Part shown: positions 1 to 9,311 of the stretch, in pieces
Layout of the letters: every line of letters begins with the position of its first letter
Numbering within the stretch: the first letter of the stretch is position 1
Assembly: GCA_023426125.1 (NCBI GenBank)
Contig: JAFABI010000100.1
Span: 1 to 64,000 of the forward strand
DNA length: 64,000 bases
Origin: Bacillota bacterium
GTDB taxonomy: Bacteria; Bacillota; Clostridia; Acetivibrionales; DTU013
Reading direction: 5' to 3'
Program-made: the position numbers and the translations under genes
Notes under the pieces: generated by a model
Database searches by the model: none
What the model saw: the letters and a program-made list of their open reading frames with translations, nothing else
Told to the model about the DNA's origin: nothing

Positions 1-3000
1 ATATCACACTTCTGTCGGGCTTTTTGTTGGTGAGGGTCAGAAGCCTGTTGTTCCTGTCATAAGAATATTCCTCGCTCACTCCTCCTCCATAGGTCACAGA
101 CTTCCTGTTGCCGTTGGTATCATATTCGTATGTGACTCTACTGCCGCCAAAAGATACCGTTTTCATCCTGTTTGACTTGTCGTAGGTATAAGATGTGGTA
201 TTCCCCTTGTTGTCGGTGACGGCTTCTGTGTTCCCTGCGGTATCATAGCTGTAGGATATTTGGTCCGTTCCGCCCTTTGTTATTTTTGTCAGGCGGTTAT
301 TGGCATCATAGTCATATGCGTATTTACCGCTTTCATCCATCATGCCGGTTCTGTTGCCTGCTTCGTCGTAGCTGTAGCTTATGTCGTCTCCGGTACCTGC
401 ATTGATCTTGCCGGTCAGCCTGTTTGCATTATCGTAGGAATAGATGGTGATATTTCCATTCCTGTCAGTCACCGCTGCTGTGTTTCCGGCAAGATCATAC
501 TTGTATGACATGCTCAAGCTTTCGGCATCGGTCATGGATGCAAGCATCCCAAAGGCACCATAGGCATATTCCGTGTTTTTGCCCCTGCCATCCGTGATAC
601 TTGTCTTGTTTCCTGCAAAGTCGTAAGCATATGCCGTGCTGCCCCCCAGTGCATCCGTCACCCTGGTGAGCCTTCCGGCTGCATCATAGGCATATGAAAT
701 TCTGTTGCCCAGGGCGTCGATGACCCTTATACTCTCTCCGTACTGGTTATATTGATATGTTTCAACCCCTCCTTCGGCATCCGTGACCGACAGCAGCTTG
801 TTGGCAAGGTCGTATTTATAGTTTGTTGTATTGCCTTTCGAATCCTTGATTGAAGAAATGTTGCCCACCGCATCGTAGGTGTTCCTGCTAACTGCCACTC
901 CATATGCATCTGTGACGGTAATCTGCCTGTTTAATTTGTCATAGGCAAAGCTTATCGTATCGCCTCTGGGGTTCGTGTCCGACAGCCTGTTGCCTTCGAG
1001 GTCATAGGTGCTTGTCCATTTACTGCCCATCGGGTCGGTGGTGGAAACAAGCCTGTTCATAGTGTCAAAGGTGTATGTGGTTTCATTTCCACGTTCATCC
1101 CTTGCCTTTATCCGGTTACCGGCCGTGTCATAAGAATACTGTGAGAACACATCCTGCCCGTTGTGTTTTCTTGTCACCTTCTCCAGCCTGTTGAGAATGT
1201 CGTAGGCATAATGGATTGTGTATATGGTACTGTTGGCAGGGTTTTCAAAGGCTCTGGGCAGTATTTCCTTTACCTTGTTGCCCAGCAAGTCATACTCATA
1301 GGCTGTGATGAGGCGTATCCTGCCCGGATATTCACTATCACTGAGTTGATCTGCCCCCTGCATGGAGCCGACATTGAAAATGTCTTCCTCGTCTGCCAGC
1401 ATAATGTTCTTTATTGGTCTGTCCATAAGATCGTATTCATATTTTTCTATGTCATAGCTGTCGCCGCCCCGGAGTTTTTCCACCTTGACGGTATTTCCGT
1501 TCTTGTCATAGTAATTCCTTGCCAGGGCTCCGCTTGTATCGGATACGGTTTTTACCAGATTGTTCGGGTAATAAGTATATGCCGTTACCCGTTCATCCAG
1601 CTTGTCCTTTGTGCCGCTGACAATGCTCCTGGTGAGGTTCCCCGCGCCGTCGTACTCATACCTTTCTATGGTATAAGCCGTATTGCCGCTGCCATCCACT
1701 TCCAGGGGAGTCCTTTTTTCGGATATCCTGTTCAGTGCGTCATATTTGATCAGGATGATACTTCCCCGCTTGTCTTTTACCGATACCGTATTGCCGTTGA
1801 GGTCATACTTGTATTCAACGGTATTGCCGTATGGATCCGTTTCCGATCGGAGCTTGCCAAAGCCGTTATAACTGTATGATGTGATGTTGCCGTTCTGGCT
1901 CTTCCTTGTCACAGGCCGTCCGAGCCTGTCGTAGGTAAATTCTGCAAGTCCGCCGTCGGCATAAGTCGTCCTGGCAAGGGTGCCATCGGTGTTATATGCG
2001 TATTGCGTCCTATTTCCCCTGGCGTCGGTCTGTTTCGTAACATGCCCGAAGATATCATACTCGTAAGCTATGCTGTTTCCCAATGCGTCAGTCACTTTTG
2101 TCACACGGTTGAGTCCGTCGTATGTATAGCTTGTCCCGGGTGACGATGCGGTATTGCCGCCATATCTCAGCCCGTCAACCACCCTGATGATATTCCCCTT
2201 TGCATCATATTCTACCGCTTCGAGTACCTCTCCCGTAGCTAAAAGAGTCTTTATCCGCCTGTTCATCACGTCATAAACATAACCCACGCCTTTCATCGTT
2301 TCCGCGAGGACGGAGGTATCAAGAGACTCGCTGTAATTGTTGGGTAGTATCTGCTTTTTCAGGTTGCCCGACACATCGTAGATGTAGCGGGTTACCGCAT
2401 TTCCGCCGCCGGCTGCGGGAGCAAGCTTCCTTACAAGCCTGTTCATGCCATCGTAATGATAGGCTGTAACTGCCCTGGCCGCATTTTTCTCCTCCATGAG
2501 ATTGCCGGTGATGTCATACTTGTACTGTGTGTCATACAACAGAGGATCTGTCTTTAGAACCATCCTCCCATCATAATCATATTTGTATAAGGTGGCGTTT
2601 CCGGCAGCATCCTTCCTGCTCTTGAGCTTACCCGTTCCATCATAGGCATATGCTGTCCCGCAAACTACCATATCGCTGTGTTCCGTGTCAGGTTTTGTAC
2701 CTGTCAGATGCTGGGCAAGTATGTCTCCCGGCTTTACCAGTACGGCTTCGCCGGTGAGGCGAAGTCTGGAATCATAGGTGTATCTCCTGACATCGTAAAG
2801 TGTCCCGTCGACTTTTTGCGACTGCTTCACCATGCTGCCATTGGCATCATACGCATTCAACGTTTCCTTCCCATTAGGCCCAAAGGTTCTGACCAGTCTT
2901 CCCGCCTTATCATACGCATATTCCGTCCGGTCGCCGGAGGATCTGGTTATATCTGCTCCCCCGGCCTTTGACTTGCCATATTCCAGGGTCTCAGCCAAAA

Positions 3001-6000
3001 GAACGTTCCCTGACTGGTCATATGTCCGCCGTATGAGCCTGAACCAGTCATAATTGGTATCGGAGCTTATATATTCCATCTTTGCCGTCTGTTCGCCGGA
3101 AGGACTGTATTCATAGTAGCCTTTGTTGCCTGCTCTGTCGGTACTCCGGACAAGATACCCGTCAGGCGAGTAGCCGAAGGTTTCCAGCGTATTGTCCGGA
3201 TATTCGATCCTGTAGGGCTTGCCAAAAATATTGTTATAAACCTTTGTTATGTTTAAAGCTTTGTCGGTGCGGGTTTCTACGATTTTTCCGGTAAGGTCGT
3301 ATGAAAAGCTCTCTTTGGAGCCATCGGGGTAGCTTCTCCCCTTCAGCTTGCCGTTCATATAATAGGAGGATTGTGTGATGTTGCCATAGGCATCCTCTTG
3401 TGCCGTCAGCCTGTTCAGACCGTCATACGTACTTTTCACCGTAGGATGGGAAGTACCGTTTTTCGCATTGTCCGCAGCAGTCTGTGCAGAAGTAAATTTT
3501 ATGACATTTCCGTTGATATCATATTCAAAAAGCGCGCTAATGGAGGCGTCGGGGTTTGCAGCATTATACCCCGCTGCGTCAGCCTCCTTTATTATATTGC
3601 CTCTTGCATCACATTTTCTGAAAGTGATAGCTTCCCTTGTGCTTCCATCAAAGGCTGTTACGCTGACCTGCCTGTTCAGCGCGTCATAGGTGTATTCGGT
3701 GCCGGGGGCCGCTTCTGCGGACATGCCGGAATACTGGGGCAATATCTGCTTTGTCAGGTTGTTCATACCGTCGTAGATATTCCTGGTAATGCCTCCGGTT
3801 GGAGATACCTGCGCCGTCATTCGTCCAAGCCCGTCGTACCGGTATGAAGCCGTGCATTCCTGCCCCTGCCTGACAATGGACTCTGTAAGAAGATTACCCT
3901 TTTTGTCATAGGTGTATTTTGTTGTTTTCGTATTTTGTGCAGTGTACGGCTCTTCTTTGCGGATCAGTCGGTTTCTGTAGTCATAGGTGAAAACCGTCGG
4001 CAAATAGCCGCTGCTGCTAAGAATTTCCTGCTTTTTAAGATTTCCCGCGTAATCATATTCATACTTTTTGCCGTAGCTCCCATAACCAGCCGCATCACCG
4101 GTGCCGTCCGCAGAAATGTAGGCGCCTTCTTCGGATGCCAGCCTGCCTGCAAAGTCGTATGAATAGGTATAAGCTCTGTAATTCGTCTCTTTTGCATTTG
4201 CATATTCGATTGTCCGGGTCTTTCTCCCGTTTTTGTCATACTGGTAGCTTATATGGGCCGTGGTTCCCGCGTCTACCTTCCCGTATTCATCGGTAACCAG
4301 CTTCATCTTATTATAGACATAGCTTGATTCCGCCAGGATGCTCTCAACACCGTTTATTGCGCTTCCCTGCCGTACCGCTGTGACATTGTCGGCGCCGTCA
4401 TAGGTGAAACGTTTGAAGGTGTAGTCCGTAGAGGCGATCTTGTATGTCTTTTCAACCGTAACGCGCCCAAGCCCGTCAAAACTATATTCCGTTACTTTTT
4501 CGCCCGGTTCCGTCATGGACAGGACCGTGTTCATGCCATTGTAATTATATACGGTGGTGTTGCCCAGGGCGTCGGTCTTTGCTATAAGCCGTCCCAGTCC
4601 GTCATATTCAAAGGTTGTATTGAAGCCTCTTGCTTCCGTCTGCTTTGTTTTATTTCCGGTATAGTCATAAGTAAAAGCAGTCGTATGGTAAACACCATCT
4701 TCCGGAGACATTTCACTTTTTACAAGATTGTTATTGGCATCATACCAGAATTTCTGCTTATAACCTTCTTCATCCGTCACAGTGAGTAAAAGTACGCTGT
4801 TTTCAACAACCATATCGGAATAGCTGAGGGTTGTCTCCGACTTTTTAACACTGTCGTTTTCATAATATGCCTTGCTTATGGGCCTGTTTTTACTGTCATA
4901 TGCAATTCTTATGCTATGGCCGTTAGAATCGGTCTCTTTCGTCTTGTTGCCGTCCGAATCGTATTCCAGCGTTTTGAGCATGTTCCATTTATCTTTATCG
5001 TACACGGAAGCCTTCAGTAAATTCCCGGTGATATCATAAACATAAAGAAACCTTACGCTCTGGGGATCTGTATATTCTATCTCTTTATCCGCATACGGAT
5101 AATCCCTATATTCATATTCCTTGTATGATCCATCCGGCTGCGTCTGTTTTACGACCCTGCCGAGTGCATCAACCTCATAGACCGTCCTGCTGCCCAGGCC
5201 GTCCTCTTCGGCAATTATTCCCCCTGTATTGAAGTCATAGGCATATTTTTTCGATATCTCCCTGCCGCCTTCCACTGTGTATTCTCTTGTAAGGGACGCC
5301 CCCTTTTGGTCGATCCCGTTAAAATCCTTCCCGTACTCGTAATTTGTGATATAGGTCTTTTCCGGAGAATGTAATTCCTTTCGGATCATATTCCCAAAAG
5401 AGTCATATCTGAAGTCCGTAATGATCCATTTGGTGGAATTGGCGCTGACCATGTCGGTTTGCTTTATCACATTTCCAAGGCCGTCTATATCGTATTTGAT
5501 CTGGTACGTCGCATCGCTGGTGCTTTTCCAGGTTTTAAGCTGGGGCACATGGAATTTGTCATAGGCATAGGAATAGATTACAGTATGTTCCGTATCGGTT
5601 GGATAACCTTCCGCATCCCTGTTCGCTATCGGCCCTGTATAATTCGTAAGGTTCCCATAGATGTCATACCTGTAGTTTTCTATGCTTTTCACGGGCGGGC
5701 CTGATTCTTCGCCATTTACAATCGTGTACCTCAGGGTTTCTTTCTTTTTGGGGAATTTCTTTTCATCATGCTCGGTAATGACTACTTCTTTATGGTTTGC
5801 GCCTTTTTCTTCGGAATTCGCAAGCTCATGCAGCCCATTATAAGTGTATACCGTAGCAACGCCCGACATGTCGGACTTTTTGGTGTAATACCGGTAGGTG
5901 TCCTTAAGATAGCCTTCATCGTCCGGCTTGTAACCGGCAGAGCCGAAGCCGTCCGCTTCATTGGTATAGGTATAGTTGATTCTGTCCTTCACATCGCAAA

Positions 6001-7321
6001 GGAAGCGGTCAAGCAGATTGGCGGCCGAAGCAGTATAGTCTTTCTTTACAAGCTCCTTTTTCTCAGTGATCTTTCTATACTGGAGGCTTCCGTCATCCGC
6101 CAGTCCCCTGGTATAGGAATCGTAGATATACCTCTTTATCTGGTTTGTTTTGCAAAAATCGATCTGCACCAAATTTTCATATCTGTTGTAAACTGAATAC
6201 TTTTTTCCGTTTGTATAGGTAAATCCAAGGTTTGTTTGCTCGTACCAGAAATGGTATTTGGGTTTCCCATCTACATCAAATACCCTTTGAAGCCTTGTCC
6301 TGACAACATTTTTGCTTTTGCCGAGAAGGACTGCGGATTTGTCATATACGATGGTCTTGCTGCCGGGAAGATGGACGATAACCTGAAAATCGCCCTGAAG
6401 ATCTCCCGAATCCACCTGGTTGGGATTCTGGGTTTCCTTCCAGCTTTCATCCTTCCCGTAATGCGTATCGGTTCTTGGTTCCGCTCTGAAGAAATAGTCG
6501 GCCTTGTATTCAAAGACCACTACTCTTCCCACGGTATCAATGATCCTGGAAATCAGCTTTTTGGTTCTGGTAATCCCATCAACAGTATAGGTATGCGCAT
6601 TGTATTCAAACTTGATGACATTGCCGTAGCGATCCATGATACCGACGACTCTCCCGTCATCCGTGAAGAAGGTCTTTTTTCCGTCATTTCCCACCATGAC
6701 ATACTTCGATGCCCCGTCCGGCTGGCCGTTGCTGAAGCTGCCGTCATCTCTCACGACTACATCCAGGACCGTTTGATTCTCCAGGAGGTAGGTGCCCGCA
6801 ATCCCGTCAACGACGGCTGGTCCGGTAAGCCTGTAAGTATCTCCGGCTTCGGTATGCAGGAATTTATGGCTTGATCCGTCCTCATTCTTCCTTATTTCAA
6901 TTGCCGGAAAGGAAAACCTCATACCGATCCCAAGATCATACCTGTCTTCATAAAATGAAGATGTGCCGGCATCGGACTCGACATAATCCACCCAGGCTCC
7001 GCTTACATATTTTACTTTCATTTGTTCCACATTGGAGATACCGCTTTTATACAAACGCTTGATCTCAAGGTCAAGACCGTTCCTTCCGGGAAGCACATAG
7101 TCCGTCTGAGCCAGCGACAGTTCGCCGCTTTGTGCGCTTATTGACTCCTCCAGCACATTGTTCCTGAGGTATACCGGCGAAAGCATGGTATTGTATTGTT
7201 CCCCGGGGCCCACCAGATTGTTGAGCCGTTCCTCCAGCGTCTCGCCGAAAGCCGTCCGGGCCGGTATGAATATGAACAATATGGTCAGGGCAAACAAAAG
7301 CTTTTTTGCAATTTTATTCAC
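1..7321 (-). CDS. RHS/YD-repeat giant secreted protein (5' part; runs off left edge)
   Basis: An uninterrupted minus-strand frame runs from a GTG at 7321 (preceded by AAAGGGGG) to the window edge, at least 2440 codons, so the C terminus is missing. The N terminus reads as a signal peptide (NKIAKKLLFALTILFIFIPA) followed by a head region with the clostridial RHS-type motif VLPGRNGLDLEIKRLYKSG near residue 70. From about residue 250 onward the protein is made of YD repeats of about 20 residues, for example YDGLGRL, YDLTGKIVE, YDYDGRM and YDKLNRQ, dozens of times. RHS repeats build a beta-cage shell, and in many bacteria the last part beyond the core is a toxin or adhesive tip. That part lies outside this window, so toxin, adhesin or wall-shell roles cannot be distinguished. 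It is the last visible gene of a co-directional secreted-protein block, 181 bp after the preceding gene. The frame is the same at both ends, so there is no net frameshift. Confidence 0.93.
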   Translation of the reverse strand, partial: MNKIAKKLLFALTILFIFIPARTAFGETLEERLNNLVGPGEQYNTMLSPVYLRNNVLEESISAQSGELSLAQTDYVLPGRNGLDLEIKRLYKSGISNVEQMKVKYVSGAWVDYVESDAGTSSFYEDRYDLGIGMRFSFPAIEIRKNEDGSSHKFLHTEAGDTYRLTGPAVVDGIAGTYLLENQTVLDVVVRDDGSFSNGQPDGASKYVMVGNDGKKTFFTDDGRVVGIMDRYGNVIKFEYNAHTYTVDGITRTKKLISRIIDTVGRVVVFEYKADYFFRAEPRTDTHYGKDESWKETQNPNQVDSGDLQGDFQVIVHLPGSKTIVYDKSAVLLGKSKNVVRTRLQRVFDVDGKPKYHFWYEQTNLGFTYTNGKKYSVYNRYENLVQIDFCKTNQIKRYIYDSYTRGLADDGSLQYRKITEKKELVKKDYTASAANLLDRFLCDVKDRINYTYTNEADGFGSAGYKPDDEGYLKDTYRYYTKKSDMSGVATVYTYNGLHELANSEEKGANHKEVVITEHDEKKFPKKKETLRYTIVNGEESGPPVKSIENYRYDIYGNLTNYTGPIANRDAEGYPTDTEHTVIYSYAYDKFHVPQLKTWKSTSDATYQIKYDIDGLGNVIKQTDMVSANSTKWIITDFRYDSFGNMIRKELHSPEKTYITNYEYGKDFNGIDQKGASLTREYTVEGGREISKKYAYDFNTGGIIAEEDGLGSRTVYEVDALGRVVKQTQPDGSYKEYEYRDYPYADKEIEYTDPQSVRFLYVYDITGNLLKASVYDKDKWNMLKTLEYDSDGNKTKETDSNGHSIRIAYDSKNRPISKAYYENDSVKKSETTLSYSDMVVENSVLLLTVTDEEGYKQKFWYDANNNLVKSEMSPEDGVYHTTAFTYDYTGNKTKQTEARGFNTTFEYDGLGRLIAKTDALGNTTVYNYNGMNTVLSMTEPGEKVTEYSFDGLGRVTVEKTYKIASTDYTFKRFTYDGADNVTAVRQGSAINGVESILAESSYVYNKMKLVTDEYGKVDAGTTAHISYQYDKNGRKTRTIEYANAKETNYRAYTYSYDFAGRLASEEGAYISADGTGDAAGYGSYGKKYEYDYAGNLKKQEILSSSGYLPTVFTYDYRNRLIRKEEPYTAQNTKTTKYTYDKKGNLLTESIVRQGQECTASYRYDGLGRMTAQVSPTGGITRNIYDGMNNLTKQILPQYSGMSAEAAPGTEYTYDALNRQVSVTAFDGSTREAITFRKCDARGNIIKEADAAGYNAANPDASISALFEYDINGNVIKFTSAQTAADNAKNGTSHPTVKSTYDGLNRLTAQEDAYGNITQSSYYMNGKLKGRSYPDGSKESFSYDLTGKIVETRTDKALNITKVYNNIFGKPYRIEYPDNTLETFGYSPDGYLVRSTDRAGNKGYYEYSPSGEQTAKMEYISSDTNYDWFRLIRRTYDQSGNVLLAETLEYGKSKAGGADITRSSGDRTEYAYDKAGRLVRTFGPNGKETLNAYDANGSMVKQSQKVDGTLYDVRRYTYDSRLRLTGEAVLVKPGDILAQHLTGTKPDTEHSDMVVCGTAYAYDGTGKLKSRKDAAGNATLYKYDYDGRMVLKTDPLLYDTQYKYDITGNLMEEKNAARAVTAYHYDGMNRLVRKLAPAAGGGNAVTRYIYDVSGNLKKQILPNNYSESLDTSVLAETMKGVGYVYDVMNRRIKTLLATGEVLEAVEYDAKGNIIRVVDGLRYGGNTASSPGTSYTYDGLNRVTKVTDALGNSIAYEYDIFGHVTKQTDARGNRTQYAYNTDGTLARTTYADGGLAEFTYDRLGRPVTRKSQNGNITSYSYNGFGKLRSETDPYGNTVEYKYDLNGNTVSVKDKRGSIILIKYDALNRISEKRTPLEVDGSGNTAYTIERYEYDGAGNLTRSIVSGTKDKLDERVTAYTYYPNNLVKTVSDTSGALARNYYDKNGNTVKVEKLRGGDSYDIEKYEYDLMDRPIKNIMLADEEDIFNVGSMQGADQLSDSEYPGRIRLITAYEYDLLGNKVKEILPRAFENPANSTIYTIHYAYDILNRLEKVTRKHNGQDVFSQYSYDTAGNRIKARDERGNETTYTFDTMNRLVSTTDPMGSKWTSTYDLEGNRLSDTNPRGDTISFAYDKLNRQITVTDAYGVAVSRNTYDAVGNISSIKDSKGNTTNYKYDLANKLLSVTDAEGGVETYQYNQYGESIRVIDALGNRISYAYDAAGRLTRVTDALGGSTAYAYDFAGNKTSITDGRGKNTEYAYGAFGMLASMTDAESLSMSYKYDLAGNTAAVTDRNGNITIYSYDNANRLTGKINAGTGDDISYSYDEAGNRTGMMDESGKYAYDYDANNRLTKITKGGTDQISYSYDTAGNTEAVTDNKGNTTSYTYDKSNRMKTVSFGGSRVTYEYDTNGNRKSVTYGGGVSEEYSYDRNNRLLTLTNKKPDRSVI

Positions 7322-7375
7322 CGCACAAAATCCCCCTTTTAGTGATTCTGAGTTGCTAAAGAAATTCCAATCCTG

Positions 7376-7459
7376 TGTCATTGCGAGGCTGCAGGCCGTG
7401 GCAATCTGGTTTTATCCTGTTTTGAGATCGCCGCGTCGCTTTCGCTCCTCGCGATGACA
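7376..7459. repeat. Palindromic intergenic repeat, TCATTGCGAGG family, copy 1
   Basis: The ends are inverted repeats, TGTCATTGCGAGG at the left and CCTCGCGATGACA at the right. It contains internal blocks (GGCAATCT and AGATCGCCGCG) typical of a palindromic intergenic repeat known from many bacterial genomes. Related copies lie at 25584-25681 and 58147-58244. It sits between the RHS gene and the gene before it, so it would be transcribed as a hairpin within the operon. Confidence 0.75.
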
Positions 7460-7502
7460 TAGAATGGTTTCCGAATTATTCCAAGTGGTATCTATTGACA
7501 GC

Positions 7503-8327
7503 TTAGTTATATTTTTTTTCCAGCGCTTCGGCAAAAAATTCCGCTGTCGTATAGCCTGCTTTTGCCTTATCTATCGCCGCCTTCTCGTCAAGTCCCAGCT
7601 TAAAGGCGGTAACCAGGGTCTGCACTACACGGTCTTCATTGAAGCTTTCACCGGATGCATATTTTTTCAGTTGTTCCGGAGTAACAGGTACTCTGGGCAT
7701 GGCGTCCTGTCCGTTTATAATGCTTAACGCGGCGTTTATATCCTTCCATGATTTTCCCGAGACCTTTTCCTGGATCACCTCTTCAAAGGGCATATCCGCA
7801 TTTTGTGAAATCCTATCGGCAATCATTATGTCGTCCGCCGTAACGCCTTCTTTTTTCGATAGACTGTCGAGGTAATCGAAATCGAAGCTCCTGGGTTTGA
7901 AGGCCGGGTTTTCACTTTCATATTGGCTGAAAATTTCCTGCCAGGTCCGTCCTGCCGCCTTTTTGTTTACCAGCTCCGCAACCTGCGCCATCTTACCGTA
8001 GCAATCGTTAAGGTAGGTATAGGCGATCATGATATCCGTTGCCTTTTTACCTTCTGAAATCAGTTTCTCAATTTCGGCTTTGAAAGTATTGTGAATATTC
8101 AGCAAAACGATCATTCTCTTATAATTGTTCAGGTTTTTGTCAAATTCAGAGGGCTCCTGCGCTTTAATCAGGTTTTGCACCTCAGCCGCCACGGTCACCT
8201 TGCTGATATCCGCATTACTGTCGTTTCCACCAGTAAATACGCTTGTATAAGCCAATATGCCCGTCTGAAGCAAGAGTCCTGCCGCCAACAGGATACCGGC
8301 TATTTTCAGTATCTTTTTGCTTTTCAT
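7503..8327 (-). CDS. Secreted/membrane-anchored protein with G(R/K)(T/S)W motifs, unknown function
   Basis: This is a 274-residue protein with an N-terminal hydrophobic segment at about residues 8-28 that should act as signal peptide or anchor. The rest is predicted helical and charged. Two copies of a motif are visible, AAGRTWQEIFSQ near residue 128 and VSGKSWKDINAAL near 192; the second follows an 'ADRISQNADMPFEEVIQ' helix. The neighbouring upstream gene carries the same motif (SKGKTWNEIL), so the two are probably distant paralogues. Its ATG overlaps the upstream stop codon (ATGA), which implies translational coupling. I do not recognise a characterised function. The position between the FN3 surface proteins and the RHS gene suggests a role in the same envelope system, but this is inference. 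Confidence 0.85.
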   Translation of the reverse strand: MKSKKILKIAGILLAAGLLLQTGILAYTSVFTGGNDSNADISKVTVAAEVQNLIKAQEPSEFDKNLNNYKRMIVLLNIHNTFKAEIEKLISEGKKATDIMIAYTYLNDCYGKMAQVAELVNKKAAGRTWQEIFSQYESENPAFKPRSFDFDYLDSLSKKEGVTADDIMIADRISQNADMPFEEVIQEKVSGKSWKDINAALSIINGQDAMPRVPVTPEQLKKYASGESFNEDRVVQTLVTAFKLGLDEKAAIDKAKAGYTTAEFFAEALEKKYN

Positions 8328-9301
8328 CGATTCAGACCTCCATCAACGGTTTTCATAGGATTCAGGATATCGATCTCTTTTTGTATTGAATCCGCCGGAT
8401 TTTCCGGCATGGTATTTTTCCGGTTCACAATATTTTTATCCGGCAGCGGGACGTCATTGGTTTGCGTTTTTAACGCCTCATTGGAAGCGGCGCCGGGAAG
8501 AACTCCCTCTGTACCGGCTCCGTCGTTTGAAGCGGATTCATTCTGCTTGCGGAGGCTGTCCAACATTTTTTCTTCTATTTTTGCCATCGTTATTGCCTCA
8601 ACGGAGTTCAGTAAAGTGCTTTTTTCTTCCCGCAACTTTAAATACTCTTCTCTGTCTGCAATGTACAAAGTCAGTTCCAATCCTGCCTGCAGGCAAAACA
8701 GATACTCGTCCATGGCTTTTTCCATACCTCCGAAGTCATCCTGCAGCCTGAGAATAAGCTTCAAACAGGTTGCCACTTCAAATTTCGAGATGATTTCACG
8801 GTATTTTTCCATGTCATTGTTTTCATTGTCCCCGGATAATTTGACGCCGGGAAAGGAATTATCCGTTTCAATAACACCTGCAGTAATTTCCTGCAGCTGG
8901 AATACGACTCTTTCCACAAGCATTCCGGCCTGCTGGATTTCCTCGTCACCGAAGCCTTCCTTCTTAAGCTGGTTCAGTTCGTTTTCTCCAATTGCCGACA
9001 GTGACAGGGTATTATCTCGTTGCCGGCTGCTGCTGCCTTTTTCATAGGGCTCCTGCCTGGCCTCCCCCAGGATTTCATTCCAGGTTTTCCCTTTGCTTCT
9101 TTCACTTAGCAGCACTTCAACCATAATACCTGTAACATTGGAAATATCGCAGGCAATCTGTTCATCACTGCTGTCTGCAACGGGATTCTCCACCTTTCCC
9201 GCCGGGGGCGTCAGGCTGAAAACATCGATGGAAACCGCCAAAACGGAAGCAACCATGATTGCTGCAAGAAAGACAGATATTTTTTTGATATTCCTGTTCA
9301 T
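8324..9301 (-). CDS. Secreted protein with GKTW motif, unknown function
   Basis: About 325 residues. I place the start at the ATG at 9301 because AGGTGAGGG lies directly upstream; a GTG three codons earlier (9310) would have no room for a ribosome site. Residues 5-25 are hydrophobic (signal peptide or anchor). A segment at about 50-85, VTGIMVEVLLSERSKGKTW, resembles the motif pair in the next gene, namely a helix with VTGxxVEEVL followed by GKTWNEIL. The rest is helical and glutamate-rich, with a low-complexity polar C terminus. It begins 10 bp after the stop of the large FN3 protein and ends in a 4-bp overlap with the following gene, so the three are probably one transcript. Function not recognised. 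Confidence 0.82.
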   Translation of the reverse strand: MNRNIKKISVFLAAIMVASVLAVSIDVFSLTPPAGKVENPVADSSDEQIACDISNVTGIMVEVLLSERSKGKTWNEILGEARQEPYEKGSSSRQRDNTLSLSAIGENELNQLKKEGFGDEEIQQAGMLVERVVFQLQEITAGVIETDNSFPGVKLSGDNENNDMEKYREIISKFEVATCLKLILRLQDDFGGMEKAMDEYLFCLQAGLELTLYIADREEYLKLREEKSTLLNSVEAITMAKIEEKMLDSLRKQNESASNDGAGTEGVLPGAASNEALKTQTNDVPLPDKNIVNRKNTMPENPADSIQKEIDILNPMKTVDGGLNR

Positions 9302-9311
9302 ATCCCTCACC

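Noticed and set aside
260..6874. Many plus-strand open frames across the RHS gene
   Set aside because: They mirror the YD repeats on the opposite strand, lack ribosome sites and have no coherent domains. The minus-strand frame is continuous and repeats the YD motif throughout.
1..7000. Regular ~60-bp periodicity that could suggest a CRISPR or satellite array
   Set aside because: The period follows the 20-residue YD protein repeat and the units diverge as coding sequence does. There are no identical repeats with unique spacers.
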